From the NCBI GenBank assembly GCA_035314825.1, contig DATFYX010000057.1, positions 1 through 42,336 of the forward strand: DNA of 42,336 bases, read 5' to 3'. This document shows positions 36,098-42,336 of this stretch, piece by piece. The position numbers were made by a program, and so were the translations under genes. Position 1 is the first letter of the stretch. The number at the start of each line of letters is the position of its first letter. The notes beneath the pieces are model-generated. The model was not told where the DNA came from and searched no databases. It worked only from the letters and a program-made list of their open reading frames with translations. The stretch is from Candidatus Eremiobacteraceae bacterium. GTDB taxonomy: Bacteria; Vulcanimicrobiota; Vulcanimicrobiia; Eremiobacterales; Eremiobacteraceae.

Positions 36098-38353
36098 CTA
36101 CGGGCTGCCTTTGAACTGCACTGGTTGGACGGTATTGGACTGACCAAGTAAGTCGAATCCGGAAAAGGTCACATGCAACGGGGCTGCCGGACGCACCGCG
36201 GCTGCGACGAACGACAAGCGGAATGTGGCTCCCTTGGGGAAGCCCGTTGGCCGCGCGTATTTCCAGAGGTCGATAAGCAGGTCATCCGAGCTCGACTGGA
36301 CAGGCTCGACCACGTACAATCCGCCGGATTCCACCACTTGCGTGCTCGCGACGTCACCCCAGCAGAACGTCACAAAATCGTCGTCGCCATAGATCTCGAT
36401 CCCCGCGAACTGGGTCGGGTGGCCTGCTGCGTCGGCCTTGAAGAGAATCGTCTTCGACACGCGAGCGGTGATTGGCTGATCGAACGGCACATAATTCTGT
36501 TGGACCGACCGAGTCGTCCACATGAGGGCGGGGTTCTTGGTCGGCATCAGCGTGATGCCGACCGTGCCTCGCCGCCCTCCGCCGCGGACGTAGCTAATCG
36601 AACCATCAACCATATCTCCGACGTTCAAACTCCACGCCGCAGGGACGACATATCCTCGATTGACAGGGATCGCGAGCTGAGGGTTTGGGATGTGGACGAT
36701 CGGCGTCAACGCGAGAAAACGATTGCTCAGGTATTCCTCGCCGGTCCGAGCATTCACGATGCGCACTTGTGCCAGTGAGCCCGCCGGAATCGCCGCCAGG
36801 TTGTCCGGCGCGGCGATCACGACCGCTTGTGTCCCGTGCGGGGGCACCGGCTCGCACCCCGTCTCGCAGCGCCAGAGGTACTGTATGAAGTCGTAGGCCA
36901 TGAGGTAGGTTGTGCCAAGAAAATCATCACTATCATTGCGGACGCTCAACGAGACTTTGTCGATAAAACCGAGGTGGTGCGAATCATACAGGCCTGATAT
37001 GGTAGCGTGGATCGGGGGCTCCTTACCGCATCCGAATAGGGCGGTGATCAGTACAACGGCCGCGGCCGCGGGCAGCCACCGCCGCATCCGAACCGCGAAC
37101 GCCCCTGCAAGGCTCTCTTTGAGCTCGATGGCGTCGGGCAACGAACCGAACCAAGACGCCAGACACACCGGCAGTAGAAAAAGGAAGTAGTTTTCAAGCG
37201 ATCGAGGTGCGACCAACAGCGTGAGCCCTGGCGCTAGCCAAACAAGGTTCCGGACGGGTTTGAAAAAAAGTGCCGCGACCAGAAGCAGAGCTATAAAGAC
37301 GCCAGCTGCAACTCTGGTGAGGACTTCCGGCGCCCAATGGACGTGGCCGGAGAGAACGATGTTGACGAGCCCTGCGCCCCACTCGACGTGGTGGGCGATG
37401 AAGGGTTCGAAGACGCCAGCTGCCCATGCCGCGGGCTTGGTGATCGCGAAATATGCGTTCGGCAACATGAATGCGGCAAACGCCGCGGCGACGGCGCGAA
37501 CGAAATTGTGCACTCGCCGTCCGGCCGGAGCTGCCGCGATCACACCGATGAAGAAGAAAGGCGCGTCCAGCCACGGGTCCTGTTTAATGGCGCAGGCGAT
37601 GCCGAAGAATGCCCCAGCAGCGGCTGGCATCTGGGTCCAAAAAAAGGCGGCGAGCATGAGCGGCGCGAGATACAGAATATCCTGCTCGGAGCCGAAAGAG
37701 AAATCGATGCTGCCGGGATCGACCAAGAACACCAAGATCGCGACGCTTCGCAAATGCCGCGGCGCGATCGCATAGAGCAGCGCGATCGACACCAATACTG
37801 CGCAGACGTCGACCCAACGGGGGTCGACGTGTATGAGGAGAGCCGGGATGTATGACAAGAAGGCCAGCGCCGGATACGGCATGGAGCCGACGACTCCGCC
37901 CTCTATTAGGGGCGTGTTGAACGCGATTGGAACGTGGAAGATGTCATATGACGCGGCCAGGTCCAAGCCATATGGATTGATACCGCGCAGAAACAGCTCC
38001 GCCGCGTACAGGCTCAACGCCAGGCCATCTGTCGTGATCACGGGCAATACGTAATGGAGCATCGCGTATGCCCGCATGCAGAGGCCGATGCCCAAGCCGG
38101 ACAAGAGCGCGATGGGGTAATGGTGCGGGAGGGTGCCCTGCAGCGTCAGTATTGAGACGGCGAAGAACAACAAATAGGCGGCGAAGGTCACAACCGCTGC
38201 ATCGGCGTGCTCGACCGTGCCCGTGTTGACCCAGATATAATACGCGTTCCAGAGAAGCCACGCCGAAACGACAACGCCACAAACCCGCAGCACGTCGGCT
38301 TCGCGCGAGCCCGAGGTGTGCGGGATTGGCGCTTCCTGTTGAGAGTCGGACAT
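36098..38353 (-). CDS. Multi-pass membrane GT-C/GT87-like glycosyltransferase with periplasmic C-domain
   Basis: A 751-residue membrane protein with about 11-12 helices in residues 20-465. The motifs RGINPYG and SMPYPALAFLSYIPALL, then ACAIKQDPWLDAPFFF, resemble GT87/DUF2029 polyprenol-dependent mannosyl or arabinosyl transferases; the catalytic Asp is not certain. A C-terminal extracytoplasmic beta-rich domain follows (about 466-751), beginning at GCGKEPPIHA. Base composition is lower in GC than its neighbours: 36901-36960 holds 27 G+C in 60. This suggests acquisition by transfer. It stands alone between the CBM-like gene (convergent) and a methyltransferase (divergent). A function in surface glycan building is inferred from context. 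Confidence 0.72.
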   Translation of the reverse strand: MSDSQQEAPIPHTSGSREADVLRVCGVVVSAWLLWNAYYIWVNTGTVEHADAAVVTFAAYLLFFAVSILTLQGTLPHHYPIALLSGLGIGLCMRAYAMLHYVLPVITTDGLALSLYAAELFLRGINPYGLDLAASYDIFHVPIAFNTPLIEGGVVGSMPYPALAFLSYIPALLIHVDPRWVDVCAVLVSIALLYAIAPRHLRSVAILVFLVDPGSIDFSFGSEQDILYLAPLMLAAFFWTQMPAAAGAFFGIACAIKQDPWLDAPFFFIGVIAAAPAGRRVHNFVRAVAAAFAAFMLPNAYFAITKPAAWAAGVFEPFIAHHVEWGAGLVNIVLSGHVHWAPEVLTRVAAGVFIALLLVAALFFKPVRNLVWLAPGLTLLVAPRSLENYFLFLLPVCLASWFGSLPDAIELKESLAGAFAVRMRRWLPAAAAVVLITALFGCGKEPPIHATISGLYDSHHLGFIDKVSLSVRNDSDDFLGTTYLMAYDFIQYLWRCETGCEPVPPHGTQAVVIAAPDNLAAIPAGSLAQVRIVNARTGEEYLSNRFLALTPIVHIPNPQLAIPVNRGYVVPAAWSLNVGDMVDGSISYVRGGGRRGTVGITLMPTKNPALMWTTRSVQQNYVPFDQPITARVSKTILFKADAAGHPTQFAGIEIYGDDDFVTFCWGDVASTQVVESGGLYVVEPVQSSSDDLLIDLWKYARPTGFPKGATFRLSFVAAAVRPAAPLHVTFSGFDLLGQSNTVQPVQFKGSP

Positions 38354-38469
38354 GAACGCGAGTCGTCCCCAAGGATCACGTAGGTTGGCGGAGAGTTAGG
38401 TCATCCGCAGCGGCCACCTGCCCTCGCAGGCCGTCCCGCTATGAACCCGAAAGCGACGTCAGGCAGCTG

Positions 38470-39243
38470 ATGAAAAAACGTGTCGGGTTCGATTTCTACG
38501 TCGAAAGCCGCCAGTACACCGAGTATCTCAAGACCAGCGGCCGCGGTGACTACGACAAGTACGTCGCCACGATCGAGGCGCTGAATCCCAAGCAAGCGCT
38601 CGACGTGGGTTGTGGGATCGGAGCCGCCGTCGCCGCGTTGCGCGCGCTAGGACGCGATGCCTTCGGTTGCGACGTGTCCGGCCCGTCCCTCGATTCGGCG
38701 CGCGCGGAGTGCGGACAATATTTCGAGGCCATGGTATCTCAATCGAGCCTGCCCTATTCCGATGCATCGTTCGATGTGGTCGGCTGCATGAACGTGCTCG
38801 AGCACGTCGCGGACCCATCGGCGCTGCTGACCGAGATGTGCCGCGTGCTCTCGCCGGCGGGCAGTCTGGTGATATTCTCGCCCAACATGCTGTCGCTGAC
38901 GTGGCCGCGGGCGCGCTGCGGATTGCGCAATCCGTGGCTGATCAGGCTGCAGAATGCGGCGTACCTCGCCGGTCGCGCTCTGCCGATCGGCTGGCGGGCG
39001 GATCGCGAGTTCATGCTGATCGAGAATGCGGTCGACGAAAACGCGCTGGAGCCTGACGAAGATGCGATCTGCCTCATCAACGTCTTCGATCTACGGCGTG
39101 CGTTGCGCCGTCGCGGCATGCGCATCGTCGACTATTCGGCGACACAGCGCTTTCAGTCGCGACGTTGGCTCGACGCGCTGTATCGAACCCCGCTCGGTTA
39201 CATCTTGGGCTCAGTCTGCGTCATCGCAACGCCCCGGCCGTGA
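38470..39243 (+). CDS. Class I SAM-dependent methyltransferase
   Basis: A 257-residue Rossmann methyltransferase. Motif I is ALDVGCGIGAAVAALRA (about 42-58), the acidic end of strand 2 is FGCDVSG, and FDVVGCMNVLEHV marks motif IV, as in UbiE/Methyltransf_11 enzymes. The C-terminal half is unrelated to core metabolism and probably binds a glycan or lipid acceptor. It likely caps or modifies a surface polysaccharide, judging from the following glycosyltransferases. ATG 38470 has only a weak ribosome site. The 116-bp divergent gap upstream (38354-38469) shows no promoter I can support. Confidence 0.88.
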   Translation: MKKRVGFDFYVESRQYTEYLKTSGRGDYDKYVATIEALNPKQALDVGCGIGAAVAALRALGRDAFGCDVSGPSLDSARAECGQYFEAMVSQSSLPYSDASFDVVGCMNVLEHVADPSALLTEMCRVLSPAGSLVIFSPNMLSLTWPRARCGLRNPWLIRLQNAAYLAGRALPIGWRADREFMLIENAVDENALEPDEDAICLINVFDLRRALRRRGMRIVDYSATQRFQSRRWLDALYRTPLGYILGSVCVIATPRP

Positions 39244-39286
39244 CGCCGAGGGGGCAGCGGACGCGCGAGCACAGAACGTCGCACGC

Positions 39287-40450
39287 GTGAGTGAGGGCGA
39301 TGGCGCTACATCGACGCACCTGCGGCGCATCGCGTGTGTTCTTGGCGCCCCTCCCACCGCACGCACCCTAGCGGGCGGCGATCGGCACGAGTTCGAGGTC
39401 TGGCAGCGCTGGGCGGCCCGCCCCGATGTCGAGATGCATGTGATCGCCTGTTGGACCGGTGCGCAGCTCGCCGAGAACCTCGGTTACCACCTTCCGCTCA
39501 TGCTGACCGAATCGCGCGCCTCGGGCATCGGCGCTCTGCGGCTGGGTTACATCGCCCGCTGCTTGCGCGCGCTGCGCCGCCTGCCCGAGGTCGGACACCT
39601 CGACGCTGTTTACGCAGGATCGCCATTCTTCTACGACGTGCTGCCCGCGGTCGCGGCGAAGATCCAGGGGCGGACAAAGCGCATTATCGTGCCGTTCTAT
39701 CACGTGACGCCACCGCCGACCAATCGTACGGGCAATCCGCTGGCGAACCTGCTCGCGTGGATCGAACAGCGCGTCATGCTGCGACTCATCGCACGCTACG
39801 CCGACGTGGTGCTGGTCGCATATGCGGGCGCTCGCGACGACCTGATCCGCAACGGCATCGCGCCCACGGCGATCGTCACGACCGGTATGGGAGCGCGCGC
39901 TGGACTCGCAGCGAAGGCGCCGCCGCAGTTCGATGCGATCTGCATCGGCAGGTTGACGCCGGCCAAGGGGATCATCGATCTGCTCGATGCGTGGGCGATC
40001 CTTCGGCGCGCGGTTCCGGCGGCACGGCTCGCGCTCGTCGGCGGTGAGATGCCGGGCTTCGACGTCGCCCGCGAGATTCAACGGCATTCCCTCGCACCTG
40101 CGGTGCAGATATTCATCGGCCCCTCCGATGACGAGGTGCGAGAGCTCATGAGCGCGTCGCGGACTTTCATCACCGCGAGCAAAGAGGAGGGGTACGGGCT
40201 CGCGGTCGGCGAGGCGCTTGCGGCCGGTCTGCCGTGCATCACATTCGACGTGCCCGCGTTCGCCGCAGTATTTCCGCTCGGACGCCATACGGCACGCGGC
40301 ACCAGCGCGGAAGCGCTCGCGCAGGCCATCCGTGAGGTGCTCACCGATGAGGCGTTGTACCGCCGGCTCCACGACGAGGCGTGCTCGTGGCGCTATTCCT
40401 CATGGGACGAAGTAGCCGACGAGCTGTGGTGCGAATGCGTGGAGGCGTGA
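39287..40450 (+). CDS. Glycosyltransferase family 4
   Basis: A 387-residue GT-B glycosyltransferase. The donor half has ICIGRLTPAKGIIDLLDAWAIL, IFIGPSDDEVRELMSASRTFITAS and the EX7E region KEEGYGLAVGEALAAGLPCITFDVP. The N-terminal half begins ACVLGAPPTARTLAGGDRHEFEVWQRW. GTG 39287 is the only reasonable start after the methyltransferase stop; the open frame upstream overlaps that gene. The sugar and acceptor are unknown. Its stop overlaps the GTG of the next methyltransferase, so the two are coupled. No membrane segment is visible. Confidence 0.87.
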   Translation: MSEGDGATSTHLRRIACVLGAPPTARTLAGGDRHEFEVWQRWAARPDVEMHVIACWTGAQLAENLGYHLPLMLTESRASGIGALRLGYIARCLRALRRLPEVGHLDAVYAGSPFFYDVLPAVAAKIQGRTKRIIVPFYHVTPPPTNRTGNPLANLLAWIEQRVMLRLIARYADVVLVAYAGARDDLIRNGIAPTAIVTTGMGARAGLAAKAPPQFDAICIGRLTPAKGIIDLLDAWAILRRAVPAARLALVGGEMPGFDVAREIQRHSLAPAVQIFIGPSDDEVRELMSASRTFITASKEEGYGLAVGEALAAGLPCITFDVPAFAAVFPLGRHTARGTSAEALAQAIREVLTDEALYRRLHDEACSWRYSSWDEVADELWCECVEA

Positions 40451-41169
40451 GCAAGCCCGCAGACGAGTTCTACGCGAAGACCGAAACCGACTATCCTGTT
40501 CTCGACGACCGCTTGCGCAAGGTGCTCGCGCAGTGCGTGCGCGCGCGGCCTTCGAGTCTGCTGGACATCGGTTGCGGCCGGGGCTTTTTCGCATCCGCCC
40601 TGCGCGAGAAGCTGCCCGATGTGCGTTGCTACGGCGTCGAGCTCTCGCCTGGTCTCGCCGATCAGGCCGAGCGCAGCGGAATGACCGTGTTTCGCACGGA
40701 CGTGGCGGATGGGATTCCGTTGCCCGACGGCAGCGTCGATCTCGCGTTGATGGGCGAAGTCATCGAGCACGTCTTCGACCCAGATGCGTGCGTGCTCGCG
40801 GTGCGCCGTGTACTTCGGCCTGGGGGCACGCTCATCGTCACGACGCCCAATCTCGCAAGCTGGACGAATCGCGTGCTTTTGCCGCTCGGCATCCAGCCGC
40901 TGTACTCAGAGACGAGCACCCGCAAGCGCTACGGGCGATGGTTGAAGGTGCTGGGCCAGGGCGGGCAGAGCCTGCAAGGACACCTGCGTTTGTTCACGCG
41001 CGGCGCGCTGGTCGAGATGCTGCGCGACCTTGGCTTCACGATCGAGCGTGTGCTCGGCAATCGTTTCTTCGAATTGGATCGAGTGCCGCTCGCGAATCTC
41101 GTGGACGCGATCATGTGCGCACGGCCGTCCCTCGCGAGCGGCCTCATCGTGGTCGCGCGCAAGACATGA
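40447..41169 (+). CDS. Class I SAM-dependent methyltransferase
   Basis: A 240-residue methyltransferase with motif I LLDIGCGRGFFASAL (about 38-52), CYGVELSPGLADQAE, and VDLALMGEVIEHVFDP with RRVLRPGGTLIVTTPN, a Methyltransf_23-like layout. The C-terminal part may recognise a sugar chain. GTG 40447 overlaps the glycosyltransferase stop (GTGA); ATG 40435 would add four residues. It is a second methyltransferase in the same run, so the polymer may carry more than one methyl group or a methyl end-cap. It converges with the GT2 gene 17 bp away. Confidence 0.87.
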   Translation: MSKPADEFYAKTETDYPVLDDRLRKVLAQCVRARPSSLLDIGCGRGFFASALREKLPDVRCYGVELSPGLADQAERSGMTVFRTDVADGIPLPDGSVDLALMGEVIEHVFDPDACVLAVRRVLRPGGTLIVTTPNLASWTNRVLLPLGIQPLYSETSTRKRYGRWLKVLGQGGQSLQGHLRLFTRGALVEMLRDLGFTIERVLGNRFFELDRVPLANLVDAIMCARPSLASGLIVVARKT

Positions 41170-41186
41170 CGCCGCTCGTTGCGGTG

Positions 41187-42050
41187 TTAGCGTGAAGCCC
41201 GGCTGCGACCGTAAAGCTCTCCCGGACGTCGCGGTCGCCTATCGAGCAACCCAAGAACGGCGCCGACGAGTTCCCAAGATTTCATCACGATAAGTCCGCC
41301 CCCGAGCACCGGGTGGCGCACGAACTGTCCGGCGTTGTTGAGGAGCGCCTGGCGCATCGGTGTGAGCCGCGCCATCGCCGCATTGCCGTGTTTGCGCACG
41401 AACTGCGGCAAGGCCCGCGCATAGTAGTACTTCTTGGCGAACAGCAAGGCGAGCGTTTGGCGGCCCTCATCGTGACGGATCAGTCCGGCGCAGAACACCA
41501 TCGGCGCGGCGCCGAGGGCGCGGATCGACATGTCCCAATCCTCGGTGCCCGTCATCGTCTCGTCATAGCCGCCGAGCTCGAGGATATGCTCGCGCTCGAA
41601 GAAACGAGCCGCTGTCACTGTCTGGTCGAAGCGATAGAAATCCCGTTCGAACGCTTTGCAACGCGACCAAAAGCCGGACCCGAACGACTCCTCGGGGATG
41701 CAGATGCCGCGCGCACCACTCCGCTGGGCTGCGGCCACGCAGCTGCTCACCACGTCAGGATCGAGCACCATGTCTGAATCGAGGATCGCCACATACCGGC
41801 CGCGCGCCGCGCGGATGCCCGCATTGCGCTGAGCCGAGCGCTCGGGTCCGGCTTGCAACACGACGTCGGCCAGCTCGTGCGCGATCTGGAGCGTGTCATC
41901 GCTCGAGCCGTTGTCGACGACGATGATCTCGAGGCGCGCATGATCTTGCCGGCGTGCGCTCTCAAGACAGGCGCGGAGCACCGCACCCGAGTTCTTGGTG
42001 GTCACGACCAGCGAGACGAGCGGGTTCGTCTCAGGCTTTGTCTCGATCAC
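41187..42050 (-). CDS. Glycosyltransferase family 2
   Basis: A 287-residue GT-A enzyme. It starts LVSLVVTTKNSGAVLRACLESARRQ, then IIVVDNGSSDDT and the metal-binding region VAILDSDMVLDPDV; GYDETMTGTEDWDMSIRA is the acceptor/base segment. The C-terminus has one weak hydrophobic stretch (about 250-275) that may contact the membrane. GTG 42050 overlaps the upstream SDR gene by 20 bp; longer starts would only read the SDR gene out of frame. It probably adds a sugar to the polymer of this region; donor unknown. Confidence 0.87.
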   Translation of the reverse strand: MIETKPETNPLVSLVVTTKNSGAVLRACLESARRQDHARLEIIVVDNGSSDDTLQIAHELADVVLQAGPERSAQRNAGIRAARGRYVAILDSDMVLDPDVVSSCVAAAQRSGARGICIPEESFGSGFWSRCKAFERDFYRFDQTVTAARFFEREHILELGGYDETMTGTEDWDMSIRALGAAPMVFCAGLIRHDEGRQTLALLFAKKYYYARALPQFVRKHGNAAMARLTPMRQALLNNAGQFVRHPVLGGGLIVMKSWELVGAVLGLLDRRPRRPGELYGRSRASR

Positions 42051-42336
42051 TCGCGATCGTCTTTTGCAGGCCCTCTTGGAGTTCGACGCGCGGAGCCCAA
42101 CCGAGGAGCGTCGTAGCGCGCGAGATGTCGGGGCAGCGCCGCGCTGGATCGTCCTCCGGCATCGCAGCGAAGCGGAAGCGCTCCTGGACACCGCACAGCC
42201 GGCTCACAAGCTTCGCGACCTCGAGCACCGTGTACTCGCGAGGATTTCCCAGGTTTATCACTTCGCCCAGCGCGCGCTCCGACGTCGCCGCTTTGAACAG
42301 ACCGTCGACCAGATCGCTGACATAGCAGAACGACCG
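42031..42336 (-). CDS. NAD-dependent nucleotide-sugar epimerase/decarboxylase, 5' part beyond window
   Basis: Only the last 101 residues are in the window, and the frame runs off the right edge. RSFCYVSDLVDGLFKAA, VINLGNPREYTVLEVAKLV and DISRATTLLGWAPRVELQEGLQKTI are the C-terminal landmarks of extended SDR enzymes such as UDP-glucuronate decarboxylase (UDP-xylose synthase). The catalytic YxxxK lies outside, so the exact reaction is uncertain. It would supply a nucleotide sugar to the neighbouring glycosyltransferases. Confidence 0.85.
   Translation of the reverse strand, partial: RSFCYVSDLVDGLFKAATSERALGEVINLGNPREYTVLEVAKLVSRLCGVQERFRFAAMPEDDPARRCPDISRATTLLGWAPRVELQEGLQKTIASDRDKA

Overview
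This is a 42.3 kb stretch of GC-rich, densely packed chromosome. Genes often overlap by four bases (ATGA or GTGA), and many starts are GTG or TTG. I see no rRNA, tRNA, CRISPR array, transposase or phage gene. The mix points to a deep-branching bacterium with Terrabacteria-type genes and an outer membrane. WhiA, SepF, DivIVA, RqcP, a YabN-like MazG and CsaB with DUF5693 are typical of Firmicutes, Actinobacteria and Cyanobacteria relatives. An LptD/OstA-like beta-barrel, an O-antigen ligase/polymerase-like protein and flagellar rod genes point to a diderm envelope. Candidatus Eremiobacterota (WPS-2) or a close neighbour is my best guess; this is inference, not proof.

Layout: (1) 1-4810, plus strand: a partial HAAS-like protein, DUF5693 membrane protein, CsaB pyruvyl transferase, and a site-2 protease with CBS domains. 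(2) 4807-14022: ileS, then lgt on the minus strand, then ccdA, lspA, an RluD-type pseudouridine synthase, tgt, yggS, sepF and divIVA. This resembles the division-adjacent cluster of Firmicutes (yggS-sepF-divIVA-ileS-lspA-rluD) but is rearranged. (3) 14030-17239, minus: a flagellar mini-cluster (flgF-like, flgG, FlgJ-like rod-binding protein, FliA/WhiG sigma factor, small unknown) preceded by a heptad-repeat coiled-coil protein. (4) 17262-23847, minus: a glycosyltransferase, whiA, then gap-pgk-tpiA-gpmI, nearly all of lower glycolysis in one run. (5) 23855-29788, minus: mfd, prsA-like lipoprotein foldase, a terminator, mazG and rqcP, the same gene neighbourhood as mfd-yabN-yabO in Bacillus. (6) 29882-36093, plus: a secreted unknown, deoB, an undecaprenyl-phosphate sugar transferase, an O-antigen ligase/polymerase-like protein, an LptD/OstA-like barrel and a secreted CBM-like protein. 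(7) 36098-42336: a lower-GC membrane glycosyltransferase-like gene, two methyltransferases, a GT4 and a GT2 glycosyltransferase, and a partial nucleotide-sugar SDR enzyme: a surface-polysaccharide region.

The most unusual observations are a CcdA-type membrane thiol transporter whose usual first helix lies at the C-terminus (apparent circular permutation), an isoleucyl-tRNA synthetase with the class I HIGH signature inverted to GXHH, and a palindromic insert read in frame inside the pseudouridine synthase.
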